64,000 nt of DNA from Pseudomonadota bacterium. Lineage in GTDB: Bacteria > Desulfobacterota > Desulfobacteria > Desulfobacterales > JAHIVH01. Shown one piece after another: positions 45,454 to 55,305 of this stretch; position 1 is the stretch's first letter, and each line of letters opens with the position of its first letter. The position numbers were made by a program, and so were the translations under genes. The notes beneath the pieces were generated by a model. It saw only the letters and a program-made list of their open reading frames with translations. It ran no database searches and was not told where the DNA came from. The stretch covers positions 51,031 through 115,030 of the forward strand of contig JAHIVH010000083.1 in the NCBI GenBank assembly GCA_018816735.1, written 5' to 3'.

Positions 45454-46860
45454 ATGGCAAATATACTCATCATAGACGACAGCATGGAAATGTGCAAACT
45501 GATCACAGGCCTGATAAAGAAACTGGGCCATCAGGCCACCTGCGCCCACCTTCTGGAAGATGGCATGAATCTGGTTTTATCAGATCAGTTTGATGTGGTG
45601 ATGCTTGATGTGCAACTGCCTGATGGCAGTGGCCTGGATATCCTTCCCCGAATCAAGGCATCAAAATCTTCACCTGAAGTGATCATCATGACCGGGTACA
45701 GTGATTTTAATGGTGCTGAAGCCGCAATTAAAAACGGTGCATGGGACTATATTCAGAAAACACATTCCACTCAGGAGATTGTCCTTGCCCTGAAACGGGT
45801 GATTCAATACAAGGACGGACAAAAACAGATTAAACACAAACCATTATCCCTGAAGGTGGATAACATCAGGGGCAGCAGCAAACAGATAAAAGCGTGCTTT
45901 GACCAGTTGGCTCATGCGGCAGCAAATGATATCAACGTTCTTGTCACAGGAGAAACCGGCACCGGAAAAGAACTTTTTGCCAGAGCCATCCATGAAAACA
46001 GCAACCGGGCAAATAACAATTTTGTCGTGGTGGATTGCGGCGCCCTTCCTGAAACACTGGTGACAAGTATTTTATTCGGTTATGAAAAGGGTGCCTACAC
46101 CGGTGCTGAACATGCAAGGGATGGTCTGGTCAAACATGCAGACGGCGGCACGCTTTTCCTGGACGAAATCGGAGAGCTTCCGGAGCAGGTTCAACGGGTT
46201 TTGTTGCGTGTGCTCCAGGAAAAAAGCTATCGGCCCATTGGCGGTAAAAAAGAAATCAAAAGCGATTTCAGACTGGTTGCCGCCACCAACCGGGATCTTG
46301 AAAAAATGGCTGATGCCGGAGAATTCCGGAATGACCTGATTTATCGCCTGAAAGCGTTTGAGATCAAGCTCCCTCCCCTCAGGGAAAGGGTACGGGATAT
46401 TACCGAAATCGCTTTATATTATATGAACCAGTTCAGCACCAAGACCAACCAGGGTACAAAAGGCTTCTCACCTGAATTTCTTGAAGCCCTTCACATGTAT
46501 ACATGGCCGGGGAATGTCAGGGAGCTGATCAATGCCATTGAAAAAGCCATCTCCATTGCAAGAGATGAAGCCATATTATTTCCGGTTCATCTGCCGGACA
46601 ATATCCGGACCCAGGTCACCTATGCGTCCATCCGGGACAAAAAAGGTGAGAGAGGTTTGAATCAACCGGATATTCAGCCTCATCTGCCGGAAACCCTTCC
46701 CTGTTTAAAAATCTTTATGGATATCACTGAAAAAAAATATCTGGAACAACTGGTTTGCCAGGCAGCAGGCAGCATTCAGGAGATGCTTGATATTTCCGGC
46801 CTGTCACGGTCCCGCCTCTATGAACGGCTCAAAAAATATGACCTGAAAGTGAAGGGTTGA
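45454..46860 (+). CDS. Sigma-54-dependent response regulator (NtrC family)
   Basis: 468 residues: receiver domain (phosphoacceptor Asp52 in VVMLDVQLPDG), AAA+ domain with Walker A GETGTGKE near 168, the sigma-54-contacting loop GAYTGA at 213-218 and Walker B TLFLDEIGELP, then a Fis-type HTH (IQEMLDISGLSRSRLYERL). All parts needed to activate -24/-12 promoters are present. No cognate histidine kinase adjoins it. Sigma-54 promoters at 30279, 38846 and 47063 flank it, so it may control the secretion locus and the chemoreceptor unit. That link is inferred. The ribosome site is weak. Confidence 0.92.
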   Translation: MANILIIDDSMEMCKLITGLIKKLGHQATCAHLLEDGMNLVLSDQFDVVMLDVQLPDGSGLDILPRIKASKSSPEVIIMTGYSDFNGAEAAIKNGAWDYIQKTHSTQEIVLALKRVIQYKDGQKQIKHKPLSLKVDNIRGSSKQIKACFDQLAHAAANDINVLVTGETGTGKELFARAIHENSNRANNNFVVVDCGALPETLVTSILFGYEKGAYTGAEHARDGLVKHADGGTLFLDEIGELPEQVQRVLLRVLQEKSYRPIGGKKEIKSDFRLVAATNRDLEKMADAGEFRNDLIYRLKAFEIKLPPLRERVRDITEIALYYMNQFSTKTNQGTKGFSPEFLEALHMYTWPGNVRELINAIEKAISIARDEAILFPVHLPDNIRTQVTYASIRDKKGERGLNQPDIQPHLPETLPCLKIFMDITEKKYLEQLVCQAAGSIQEMLDISGLSRSRLYERLKKYDLKVKG

Positions 46861-46890
46861 CGATTGGAATAATCGTCTGCCTGCTTTTTT
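46859..46890 (+). terminator. Rho-independent terminator of the response-regulator gene
   Basis: GACGATT and AATCGTC form a 7-bp stem with a GGAAT loop, followed by TGCCTGC and six or more T. The stem begins inside the TGA stop codon. Confidence 0.65.
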
Positions 46891-46946
46891 GGGCCGGACC
46901 AGGACTCACCGGACATATCATCCCGATTCCTGGATTCGCTACCGGT

Positions 46947-46970
46947 GTTTGTCCGGATTTCAGGACAAAC
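46947..46970 (+). promoter_or_regulatory. GTTTGTCC/GGACAAAC palindrome, candidate enhancer site
   Basis: Perfect 8-bp arms are separated by 8 bp. A related GGACA half-site lies at 46911. It sits 93 bp upstream of the -24 element at 47063, a typical enhancer-binding-protein distance, and next to the gene of such a regulator. It could instead be part of a transcript end structure. Confidence 0.5.
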
Positions 46971-47062
46971 GGAAAATTCCGTCCTGGGCCATCCCCACCT
47001 TTTTTTGACTAACTATCCGAAATAAAATAAAAAACACAAAATTAATCCCTGTCTGTCATTGG

Positions 47063-47078
47063 TGGCATAAAGCATGCA
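47063..47078 (+). promoter_or_regulatory. Sigma-54 promoter of the chemoreceptor unit
   Basis: TGGCAT, five bases, ATGCA matches the -24/-12 consensus at the essential GG and GC with exact spacing. It is 54 nt upstream of the small gene that precedes the large chemoreceptor gene. Confidence 0.65.
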
Positions 47079-47131
47079 AAAAGAGATTAGTGCCACTAAT
47101 TTTTTTAATATTTTTTGGGCTAAAATAAACA

Positions 47132-47542
47132 ATGAAAATCGTCATCCAGAACATACTTATTTTTTCAAGCCGGAAAACCGGTTTTGAAACGCCCATGGTT
47201 GACATGGTTATTCAGAATATCGAAAACCACAGCCTGTCCATTGACAGGGATATCACCGCATTTGCAAAAAAAATGGAAAGAAGGCTTCTGGATGATTCCG
47301 TTCTTTTCATCATCTTTATTGCCGATGACCGGGAACTGGATTTTTTACTCTCCATCGAAGACCGGATCACAAACCATGCCCTGATTCTCATCCTTCCTGA
47401 TCAGCATCAGGTGCGTCTGAAAAAAGCATACAAGCTTTACCCGCGTTACATAGCCACCATGGATCAACACATCAAAGACACCCTGATGGTGATCCGTAAA
47501 ATAATGAGCCCCAGCAAGACAATCGTAAAGGAAACCGCATGA
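47132..47542 (+). CDS. Small protein of unknown function, possibly degenerate receiver-like
   Basis: 136 residues, no signal peptide or membrane segment. The alternating hydrophobic strand/helix pattern (VLFIIFIADDRELDFLL, HALILILPDQHQVRLKKAYK) resembles a small alpha/beta fold such as a receiver without its phosphorylation site. I do not recognise a family. The gene lies just behind a sigma-54 promoter and 40 nt before the chemoreceptor gene, suggesting one transcript. Confidence 0.7.
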   Translation: MKIVIQNILIFSSRKTGFETPMVDMVIQNIENHSLSIDRDITAFAKKMERRLLDDSVLFIIFIADDRELDFLLSIEDRITNHALILILPDQHQVRLKKAYKLYPRYIATMDQHIKDTLMVIRKIMSPSKTIVKETA

Positions 47543-47582
47543 TGCGGCCCCCAAAAAACCAGTCATTTAAAGGAGGTCATTC

Positions 47583-50327
47583 GTGAAACAAATGAAACTC
47601 GGCACCAAATTGCTTGTAATGTTTCTTTCCGTAGGCATCATCCCGTTTGCAGTCATCAGCCTGATTTCCCTGAACAAATCCGGCAACGCCCTCTCTCAGC
47701 AGGCCTTTAACCAACTGGACGCCCTCAAAGGGATCAAAACAGGACAGATTGAACAATATTTCGCGGAACGAAAAGGAGACCTGGGCGTTCTGGTGGAAAC
47801 CGTATCCACACTGAGAAGAGAAACGTTCCAGAAACTTGAAGCCATCCAGAAAATTAAAAAAGCCCAGCTGACAGACTATCTCAATACCATGAAATCCCAG
47901 CTCCATGTGGTAAAAGATGATACACTTGCCTCGCAGGCACTGGCCGAATTGAATGACGCATTCAAGGAATCAGGCAACCGCGCAGATACGGAAGCCTGGC
48001 AAAAAGCAGCCCCAAAGTATGATGCCAGGATGAAAGATATCATGACCGACAATGGCTGGTATGATCTTTTTCTGATCAATACCGATGGTGACATCGTCTA
48101 CACAGTTGCCAGGGAAAAAGACCTGGGAATGACCATTCCTGACAGTGAGCTGAGAGATCAGGGCATCGGCAAAGCATTCAAAAAAGCCCAGGCCATGAAC
48201 GCTGATGATATTGCAATGGCCGACTTTGCGCCCTATTCCCCTTCAGGCGGTGTGCCGGCAAGTTTCATGATGGCCCAGGTACGGGATTCTAAAGGTGCCT
48301 TAAACGGATATTTGGCCTTCCAGGTGCCTCTTGAAAAAATAAACAAAATCATGCTCCGAAGAAATGGCATGGGAAAAACAGGGGAATCCTACCTGGTGGG
48401 CCAGGATGGTCTGATGCGCTCGGACTCGTTTCTGGACCCTGAGGGCCATTCTGTAAATGCCTCGTTTAAAGACAATAGAAAAGTGGATACTGAAGCGGTT
48501 CGGGAAGCACTGGCCGGTAAGGAAAACCAGAAGGTCATTCTCGATTATAACGGGAATCCCGTATTGTCATGCTGGGATGGTATTGACCTGGGAAGCGGTA
48601 TCCGCTGGGCAATGATGTCTGAAATGGATGTGGCCGAAGCGTTCAGCCCGGTAGATGGCAGCGGCAATGAATTTTACAAAAAATATGTGGATATGTATGG
48701 GTATTATGATCTTTTTCTGGTCAACCCGGATGGCTATGTTTTCTATACCGCGGCCAGAGAATCGGATTACCAGACCAATCTTTTAAACGGCAAGTATGCA
48801 TCATCCAATCTGGGCAAACTGGTAAGAGACGTATTGACCAGCAAACAATTCGGGCTGGCGGATTTTGCGCCCTATGCCGCCAGCAATAATGAGCCCTGCG
48901 CGTTCATCGCCCAACCGGTGACCTATAATGGTAATGTCGATATCGTCGTGGCCCTGCAGCTCTCCCTTGAATCCATCAACGGGATCATGCAGAAAAGAGA
49001 CGGCATGGGAAAAACCGGAGAAACCTATCTTGTGGGCAGCGACAAACTGATGCGATCGGATTCGTTCCTCGATGCAACCAACCATTCGGTGAAAGCCTCA
49101 TTTGCCAACCCTTCCAGGGGACAGGTGGATACCGTGGCCTCAACTGAGGCGCTTTCCGGTAAAACAGACCAGAAAATCATTATGGATTATAACGGCAACC
49201 CTGTATTGTCCTCCTATGCCCCGGTAAAAGTCGAAGGCACCACCTGGGCGTTGATCGCGGAAATTGATGAAGCAGAGGCATTCCACGCGGTAAATGTCAT
49301 GCGATGGCTGGTTTTGATTATCGCGATTATCGGCATCAGTGCCATTACAACGATAGCCATTCTGATTACGCGGTCCATTACCAAGCCCATCAACGTGGTC
49401 ATTGACGGGCTCCATGCCGGTGCAGAGCAGGTTACCGCAGCATCCGGCCAGGTATCCTCTGCCAGCCAGTCTCTGGCAGAAGGGTCATCCGAACAGGCTG
49501 CAGCCATAGAAGAAACGTCATCATCACTGGAAGAAATGGCCTCCATGACCAAGCAAAATGCTGAAAATGCCAATCAGGCGGACAATCTCATGAAAGATGC
49601 CAACCAGATTGTGGCAAAGGCCAATTCATCCATGAACCAACTGACGACGTCCATGACAGATATTACAAAGGCCAGTGAGGAAACCTCAAAAATCATTAAA
49701 ACCATTGATGAGATTGCTTTCCAGACCAACCTTCTGGCACTGAATGCAGCAGTCGAGGCAGCCCGGGCCGGTGAAGCAGGCGCCGGATTTGCGGTTGTGG
49801 CAGATGAAGTGAGAAATCTCGCCATGAGGGCGGCAGAAGCTGCAAAAAACACGGCCAATCTCATTGAAGGCACGGTCAAAAAAATAAAAGACGGTTCTTT
49901 GCTTGTCACCTCCACCAACGATGCATTCTCGGAAGTGGCTGAAAGTGCTAAAAAAGTTGGTGAACTTGTGGGAGAAATCGCAGCTGCATCCAAGGAACAG
50001 GCCCAGGGGATTGAACAGGTCAACAAGGCTGTGGTGGATATGGACCAGGTCACCCAGCAAAATGCGGCAAACGCTGAAGAATCGGCGAGCGCATCTGAAG
50101 AGATGAATGCCCAGGCTGAACAGATGATGGTTTTTGTCAATGAAATGCTGGCCATTGTTGGCGGAAACATACACAAAAACGGCCCAACACAGTCCCGCCC
50201 ACCTCAAAAAACCTTGAAACCGGTTACCGGAAGACAAGGTAAAAAAGCCATTACCTTTGCCTCAAAGACCAGAAAGAATCATGAAAAAACCATCCCGCTT
50301 GAGGATAATGAATTTACGGATTTCTAA
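47583..50327 (+). CDS. Methyl-accepting chemotaxis protein with duplicated Cache sensor
   Basis: 914 residues; GTG start with AAGGAGGT upstream. TM1 about 9-30, TM2 about 577-598. The periplasmic part has two similar copies of one sensor unit about 213 residues apart: [12 protein letters not shown] near 261 and [12 protein letters not shown] near 474, each with RSDSFLD, HSV and DYNGNPVLS; and [13 protein letters not shown] versus [12 protein letters not shown] before them. After TM2 the HAMP linker is very short or missing, leading straight to [20 protein letters not shown]. The tip is [20 protein letters not shown]. Ligand unknown. A strong terminator follows. Confidence 0.93.
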   Translation: MKQMKLGTKLLVMFLSVGIIPFAVISLISLNKSGNALSQQAFNQLDALKGIKTGQIEQYFAERKGDLGVLVETVSTLRRETFQKLEAIQKIKKAQLTDYLNTMKSQLHVVKDDTLASQALAELNDAFKESGNRADTEAWQKAAPKYDARMKDIMTDNGWYDLFLINTDGDIVYTVAREKDLGMTIPDSELRDQGIGKAFKKAQAMNADDIAMADFAPYSPSGGVPASFMMAQVRDSKGALNGYLAFQVPLEKINKIMLRRNGMGKTGESYLVGQDGLMRSDSFLDPEGHSVNASFKDNRKVDTEAVREALAGKENQKVILDYNGNPVLSCWDGIDLGSGIRWAMMSEMDVAEAFSPVDGSGNEFYKKYVDMYGYYDLFLVNPDGYVFYTAARESDYQTNLLNGKYASSNLGKLVRDVLTSKQFGLADFAPYAASNNEPCAFIAQPVTYNGNVDIVVALQLSLESINGIMQKRDGMGKTGETYLVGSDKLMRSDSFLDATNHSVKASFANPSRGQVDTVASTEALSGKTDQKIIMDYNGNPVLSSYAPVKVEGTTWALIAEIDEAEAFHAVNVMRWLVLIIAIIGISAITTIAILITRSITKPINVVIDGLHAGAEQVTAASGQVSSASQSLAEGSSEQAAAIEETSSSLEEMASMTKQNAENANQADNLMKDANQIVAKANSSMNQLTTSMTDITKASEETSKIIKTIDEIAFQTNLLALNAAVEAARAGEAGAGFAVVADEVRNLAMRAAEAAKNTANLIEGTVKKIKDGSLLVTSTNDAFSEVAESAKKVGELVGEIAAASKEQAQGIEQVNKAVVDMDQVTQQNAANAEESASASEEMNAQAEQMMVFVNEMLAIVGGNIHKNGPTQSRPPQKTLKPVTGRQGKKAITFASKTRKNHEKTIPLEDNEFTDF

Positions 50328-50354
50328 ATAGTCCACAATATAAAAAAATACGGG

Positions 50355-50387
50355 AAGAGCCGGATGATAATATGTCATCCGGCTCTT
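50355..50387 (+). terminator. Strong rho-independent terminator after the chemoreceptor gene
   Basis: AAGAGCCGGATGA and TCATCCGGCTCTT are perfect 13-bp complements around a TAATATG loop, followed by TCAATT. It begins 28 nt after the chemoreceptor stop codon. Confidence 0.85.
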
Positions 50388-50767
50388 TCAATTGGGTTTG
50401 GACCATTTTGAAAAATAAAAGATTTCCAAAAGATAAACTTTATGGTAAGAGTAGAAATGTAATTATGATTGCCATCAATAGTGTTCTGTCGTGTATTCGT
50501 TCTAAAAAACTGGCTGTTTTTTTCCCAAAGCAAATGACTGATTATTCGCATTTCAAATTCACAGGAGATGCTTAAGAATTTCCCGAACTATTTTTCGAAA
50601 CAAAGGGCAGGCTTGAAACCGGCTCCTGCAATACAGGATGTGAATCCCAAAATACCTTGCATATTCGAAAAACCAGGCACACAGGGCTTTCAGATGATCA
50701 TTTGTTTATGACATCTAATTTGTTAACAGGACTGTTTAAAAAAACAATTTAACCAGAGAGGAAAATC
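50388..50767. other. Intergenic region before cheW, 380 bp
   Basis: No convincing gene, promoter or structured element was found. A 67-codon open frame here has no ribosome site and begins inside the terminator. Confidence 0.5.
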
Positions 50768-51280
50768 ATGACAAGTGAAGCAAAGAAAATGGATCAGGCT
50801 GTAAAGGCAATGACAGACAAGGAAGGAAAATACCTCACCTTTTCATTGGCAGGCGAAGAGTATGGCATCGGCATCCTTAAAATCAAGGAAATCATTGGCA
50901 TGATGCCGATCACGACCGTCCCCCAGACGCCTTCTTTTGTAAAAGGCGTCATCAATCTTCGCGGCAAAGTCATTCCCGTGATGGATCTGAGGCTCCGTTT
51001 TCACATGAACGCCATTGATTACAACGAAAGAACCTGCATCATTGTCGTGGAAATTGACGGTCAGTCCGGAATGATTCAAATCGGCATTGTGGTGGATGCC
51101 GTGTCCGAAGTATTGAATATCAAAGGCACCGACATCGAAGAAACCCCGACTTTCGGGACCAAACTGAATACAGACTATATCCTGGGCATGGCCAAAATGG
51201 AAGGTGGTGTCAAAATTCTCCTTGATATTGATCAGGTCCTGAGCGCCGAGGAAATATCAAACCTTGAAAATGTGGAGTGA
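50768..51280 (+). CDS. cheW: CheW chemotaxis coupling protein
   Basis: 170 residues with the CheW fold: YLTFSLAGEEYGIGILKIKE, PSFVKGVINLRGKVIPVMDL and the DAVSEVL strand are characteristic. It couples chemoreceptors to CheA in the cytoplasm. AGAGAGG lies at a good distance upstream. No cheA gene is nearby. What follows is a truncated cheR-like gene and a decayed kinase, so it may be the surviving gene of a larger chemotaxis cluster. Confidence 0.95.
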   Translation: MTSEAKKMDQAVKAMTDKEGKYLTFSLAGEEYGIGILKIKEIIGMMPITTVPQTPSFVKGVINLRGKVIPVMDLRLRFHMNAIDYNERTCIIVVEIDGQSGMIQIGIVVDAVSEVLNIKGTDIEETPTFGTKLNTDYILGMAKMEGGVKILLDIDQVLSAEEISNLENVE

Positions 51281-51363
51281 CCATCCTTATTAAGGGGGAT
51301 CATGTGGCCTGCTGCCCCCTGGGTTCATGACATTGGCGCAGAACAGGCATTTGCAGGGTTCAG

Positions 51364-51690
51364 GTGCCAAGAATGATCCTGATTATTGAAGAATTCATCA
51401 AGGAACTCGCGTGTCAGAAAGGGGTTGATCTGTCCGTGTATGCAGGGGACTTTCTGCTGGGCAAAATCAAATCCCGGATGCCCGCCCTTCAGATAAAAAC
51501 CGCCCGGAATTATCTGAAAAAGCTCCAGCAAGACCCGATTGAAGCAGACTGTTTGCTGGAAAGAATCGGTATCAATGACAGAAGTATTGAAAAACCCATT
51601 GATCGCAATGGGAAAAAAATAGGCGTCACCATCGGCTCCAATGGGGAATACTTTCTGGACATGGTTTTAACATTGAACTCTTTATCCTGA
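51364..51690 (+). pseudogene. CheR N-terminal-domain remnant
   Basis: 109 codons from a GTG. Residues about 8-72 match the helical N-terminal domain of CheR methyltransferases: FIKELACQKGVDLSVYAGDF, KIKSRMPALQI, YLKKLQQDPIEADCLLERIG, where an INxTxFFRD-type sequence should follow. Instead the frame continues IDRNGKKIGVTIGSNGEYF, more like the end of a PAS domain, and stops. The SAM-binding catalytic domain is absent. It directly follows cheW. It is best read as a fusion of two gene fragments made by deletion, though a short expressed protein cannot be excluded. Confidence 0.6.
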
Positions 51691-52180
51691 AAAAATATTT
51701 CAGCCATTTTTGTTGCTATCGCAGGGGTAAGCGTTTTTGAAGCGTATAATGAATCAAAAAAACATTGCGCCAGAGACGACATTGCCGGAGACATCCTCAA
51801 AGGTGTTTTTGAACTGAATATCCTCACAAACGAGTCTTCCAATTATCATCTGGAAAGAACCTTTGTGCAATGGCATCAAAGATACGATTCTTTAACAGGC
51901 ATTATAAAAAATGCCAAACCCCTGTTCGACGACGACCGGGAGTACCTTGAAAAAATAGAAGACTACCTTAAAAGCATCAAGGAAATCTTTATCACATGCG
52001 AAAAAGACATGGTGATTAAAAGCCGGAAAACAGACTATCCTTTTTAAAACGACGCCAAGACCGGGCTCTATCATGCAAGGATCTCCTCACTCTCACAAAT
52101 GCTTTTTTCCGTCACAAAAAAACTGGAAAACAATGCGCACCATGAGATAACCGCTATTCAAAAGAAAACCTACCTGATCA
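51691..52180 (+). pseudogene. Sensor half of a decayed hybrid histidine kinase
   Basis: The same frame continues after the TGA at 51688 with a partial membrane helix (ISAIFVAIAGVSVFEAY) and a periplasmic helical sensor (GVFELNILTNES, ERTFVQWHQRYDSLTGII). It is interrupted by an in-frame TAA at 52045-52047 and then goes on (KTGLYHARISSLSQMLFSV, IQKKTYLIIW), breaking off inside the second membrane helix. HAMP and PAS regions expected next are missing. No start codon with a ribosome site is present. Confidence 0.7.
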
Positions 52181-52181
52181 T

Positions 52182-52730
52182 ATGGAAGACCAGCTCCGGC
52201 AGTCAAAAAAGATGGAAACGGTGGGTACATTATCCGGTGGCATTGCGCATGAATTCAACAATATGCTGAGCATCATACTTGGGAATATGGAATTGGCCAG
52301 AGAAGACACCTCTGATTTCAGTCCTGTACAACAGTTTTTGAATGAAATCAGAAAAGCAGGTCTGAGAGGCAAGGAGATTGTTCATCAGCTCCTGAGCTTC
52401 AGCAAGCCATATGCACAAAAAAAGGACTTTATCCATCTATGTTCCATTATAAAGGAAATGGTTGATGAGATAGAATCATCTGTTTCCGGGAGGATCGCAT
52501 TCAAGGCCACGCTAAATGGAAATTGCAGCAAAATTTCAGGCGATCCGTCAAAACTCAGACAGGTGGTCAACCACCTCCTGACCAACGCCATCCAGGCATT
52601 GAAAGACAAACCAGGGATTATCGAAATCGATCTGGATAATCTCCATATTCATATGCACGACGATTTCTTCAATGCCAACCTGCCGCCAGGGGATTATGTG
52701 GCACAATGGCGGCATACGGATAAAAAGTGA
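52182..52730 (+). pseudogene. Histidine-kinase core fragment of the decayed hybrid kinase
   Basis: 182 codons in a different frame from the sensor part. It begins MEDQLRQSKKMETVGTLSGG and contains the phosphoacceptor GIAHEFNNML, then an N-box (RQVVNHLLTNAIQAL). It breaks at PPGDYV, where the D-box and G-boxes of the ATPase should begin, and runs out of frame. Without G1 and G2 it cannot bind ATP normally. Confidence 0.75.
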
Positions 52731-53289
52731 TCCGGGGAAAGGAACGGTGGTTCAATGCTATTTCCCGTCAGCAGAAGAGCAGAAGCAGGAAAGACCCGAA
52801 ACCAGGAGTATCATCCAGGGGGGTGCGGAACGTATTCTCCTGATTGATGACGAAGAATCCATTGTCAAACTCGGCAAACTGAGGCTGGAGCGTCTGGGAT
52901 ATCAGGTTGAGACAGAAACCAATCCTGTTCGCGCCCTGACTCATATAAAGGAGAACCCTGAAAAATTTGATCTGGTCATTATCGATCTTACCATGCCCCA
53001 AATGACCGGTGACCATCTGATCTGCCAGTTGAAGGACATCCACCCGCAACTCAAATCGATCATTTGCACAGGATACAATGATAAAATGGATCAACGAAAA
53101 GCAAAGGAAACCGGAGCAAGCGCCTTGTTGATCAAACCCTTTGAGCACTTGGTAGCTACATATTTACCTTATCCACTATTCAGCCCAACCATTCAACCAC
53201 TTAACCATTTAACTATTCAACCAATTTCAGCCGTGGCTGATATTTTTTTGAGAAAATTATCATTTTTTATTGATAATTTTTTTTTTTGA
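52692..53289 (+). pseudogene. ATPase end plus receiver domain of the decayed hybrid kinase
   Basis: In the next frame the kinase resumes at HNGGIRIKSDPGKGT, the last strand of the ATPase domain, so about 50-60 residues are missing at the junction near 52695. A receiver domain follows (ILLIDDEESIVKL, LVIIDLTMPQMTG, ICTGYND, LLIKPFE) with Asp and Lys intact. After KPFE the natural end is replaced by sequence read through an AACC-type 8-mer repeat array. An ATG at 52672 could start an isolated receiver, but there is no ribosome site. Confidence 0.7.
53187..53226 (+). repeat. Tandem 8-mer repeat, five units
   Basis: Five 8-bp units of the form AACCATTC, AACCACTT, AACCATTT, AACTATTC, AACCAATT follow one another. 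The array replaces the 3' end of the decayed receiver gene. Similar AACC/GGTT-rich tracts occur at 56381, 60870 and 62121. Confidence 0.7.
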
Positions 53290-53547
53290 TTATATCGTGA
53301 ATGCTTTAAAAAAAAGAACCGTTTTAATTATCGACGATTTCAGTCGGATAAAACAATTTCATTTAAATATCATAAATTTAAAACCCAAAAGTTATGTAAA
53401 GCAAAGAGCGAAGCTATATTTTGCAAAACGAACGGCCATTCATGAACAACTGTTCACAAATCTCCAATCCCTCACATTAACGGATAACCTTTTTGCCTGA
53501 TTACAATTAGAAATAATTCTCTTTTAATCACATTAAAGGATTTTAGA

Positions 53548-54060
53548 ATGAAGATTTTTGCTGGAGAAATTCTCCAGATCATAAGAAAAAAAAAAGGTAT
53601 TGATCAGGCCACTGCCGGTCATGAGGCATTGCATATCGATGAAAGAAGCAAGGCGCTTCGCGCCATGCAACAGATTGAACATTCGTCAAGGACAGGCAAT
53701 GAAGAGGCCATTACCCAGATTGCCCACTATCTGAAAGTCAATCCGGATTACATCATCGATATTGACCTTTCGGCGGATGTACCCAAAATCAACGGTATCG
53801 ATACCGGCGCATTCATCATCGATCCCAAGCTTTATCAACTTTATATGATGTTTGAAAATCGCATGGAACTTTGGGGGTCTATCGCCAATATCGGTAACAG
53901 AAACATGATCCTGGAAGATATGATGCGTGTGATTTGTGAAGAAGATAACGCATTTTTTGTGGAGACAGTAATCAAGCAGATTAAAGAAAATATGCTGAAA
54001 GAAAAGGATATAAATGCCCTCCGGAAATTTTTAAACACGCTCCCCGGGAATGATTATTGA
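53548..54060 (+). CDS. HTH-like protein of unknown function
   Basis: 170 residues with AAGGA upstream. The first about 75 residues resemble an XRE-type helix-turn-helix with an insertion (GEILQIIRKKKGIDQATAG, then ITQIAHYLKVNPDYIIDIDL). The rest is helical and acidic and not recognised. It lies 130 bp before gmd on the same strand, so it could regulate the sugar-nucleotide genes. That is only positional. Confidence 0.72.
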   Translation: MKIFAGEILQIIRKKKGIDQATAGHEALHIDERSKALRAMQQIEHSSRTGNEEAITQIAHYLKVNPDYIIDIDLSADVPKINGIDTGAFIIDPKLYQLYMMFENRMELWGSIANIGNRNMILEDMMRVICEEDNAFFVETVIKQIKENMLKEKDINALRKFLNTLPGNDY

Positions 54061-54190
54061 CATCCGGCTCAAGGCCGAAACACAAACCAGTAAGCAGGCA
54101 TTTTCTTATTTCAAGAGCCAGGCACATGTGTTATGTAATCTTAAAACAGTAAAAAGAACGTTTTGATATATCGCACTTGAAAGAAATCTT

Positions 54191-55276
54191 ATGAAAAAAG
54201 CACTCATTACAGGAATCACCGGACAGGATGGTGCATATCTTGCCGAATTATTATTGAAAAAAGGATATGAGGTTCATGGTATCAAAAGACGCTCCTCCCT
54301 TTTGAATACCGCCCGTATTGATCATTTGTATCAGGACCCGCACATGCCTGAACGAAAGCTGATTCTCCATTACGGGGATTTGACAGACTCCACCAACCTG
54401 ATTCGCATCATTCAACTGGTACAGCCGGATGAGATTTACAACCTGGCCGCCCAGAGCCATGTGGCAGTGTCATTTGAATCTCCTGAATACACGGCGGATT
54501 GCGATGCGCTTGGCGCACTCCGGATTCTTGAGGGCATCCGTCTTTTGGGACTGGAAAAAAAAACCAGGTTTTATCAGGCCTCAACATCCGAGTTATACGG
54601 CCTTGTCCAGGAAACCCCGCAGACTGAGAAAACCCCATTCTACCCCCGGTCCCCCTATGCGGTTGCAAAACTCTATGCGTACTGGATCACGGTAAACTAT
54701 CGCGAAGCATACGGCATGTATGCCTGCAACGGCATTCTGTTTAACCACGAATCCCCTGTTCGGGGAGAAACATTTGTTTCAAGAAAAATAACACGCGCGC
54801 TGACACGGATCAAACTTGACCTTCAGAAATGCCTCTATATGGGAAACCTCGATGCCAAAAGGGACTGGGGCCATGCAAAGGATTATGTCGAAATGCAATG
54901 GCTTATGCTCCAGCAGGATACGCCGGATGATTATGTCATTGCCACAGGAGAGCAGCACTCGGTTCGGGATTTCATCAACCTTTCAGCCAAAGAGCTTGAC
55001 ATCAAGCTTCGCTGGGAAGGAAAAGGCCTGGACGAAAAAGGTGTTGATGACGCTTCCGGCAATGTGATTATCGCCATTGATCCAAGATATTTCAGGCCAA
55101 CAGAAGTGGACACCCTTTTGGGCGATCCGACCAAGGCCAGAAAAAAACTTGGCTGGAAACCAATGATTTCATTTGAAAGAATGGTCAAGGAAATGATTCA
55201 TAGCGACCTTGAGGAAAGTCAAAAAGACAAACTCTGCAAAAGTGCCGGATATTCAATCCTTAACGGCCATGAATAG
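54191..55276 (+). CDS. gmd: GDP-mannose 4,6-dehydratase
   Basis: 361 residues, the normal length. The NAD(P) motif [20 protein letters not shown] and HGIKRRSS, the SDR catalytic triad region ([22 protein letters not shown]) and [17 protein letters not shown] identify Gmd. It converts GDP-D-mannose to GDP-4-keto-6-deoxymannose in the cytoplasm. Fcl follows 29 nt later, completing GDP-L-fucose synthesis. Confidence 0.96.
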   Translation: MKKALITGITGQDGAYLAELLLKKGYEVHGIKRRSSLLNTARIDHLYQDPHMPERKLILHYGDLTDSTNLIRIIQLVQPDEIYNLAAQSHVAVSFESPEYTADCDALGALRILEGIRLLGLEKKTRFYQASTSELYGLVQETPQTEKTPFYPRSPYAVAKLYAYWITVNYREAYGMYACNGILFNHESPVRGETFVSRKITRALTRIKLDLQKCLYMGNLDAKRDWGHAKDYVEMQWLMLQQDTPDDYVIATGEQHSVRDFINLSAKELDIKLRWEGKGLDEKGVDDASGNVIIAIDPRYFRPTEVDTLLGDPTKARKKLGWKPMISFERMVKEMIHSDLEESQKDKLCKSAGYSILNGHE

Positions 55277-55305
55277 CAGATAAAAATATGATAAGATGAA
55301 AAACC

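Noticed and set aside
49574..50176. Long antisense open frame (200 codons) opposite the chemoreceptor signalling domain
   Set aside because: It is the reverse-strand shadow of repetitive Ala/Glu-rich coiled-coil codons, with no ribosome site. Similar antisense frames opposite the MCP at 24 kb and the RTX gene were rejected for the same reason.
50372..50575. 67-codon open frame between the chemoreceptor and cheW
   Set aside because: It begins inside a strong terminator hairpin, has no ribosome site and no recognisable motif.
51688..51690. TGA between the CheR remnant and the kinase sensor, in the same frame, as a possible selenocysteine codon
   Set aside because: Neither flanking family has a Cys or Sec site here, no SECIS-like hairpin was seen just downstream, and more stops and deletions follow. 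Decay explains it better.
53270..53500. 76-codon open frame with RTVLIIDDFSR, like a receiver start
   Set aside because: AT-rich, no ribosome site, similarity limited to a few residues; could be debris but not a supportable gene.
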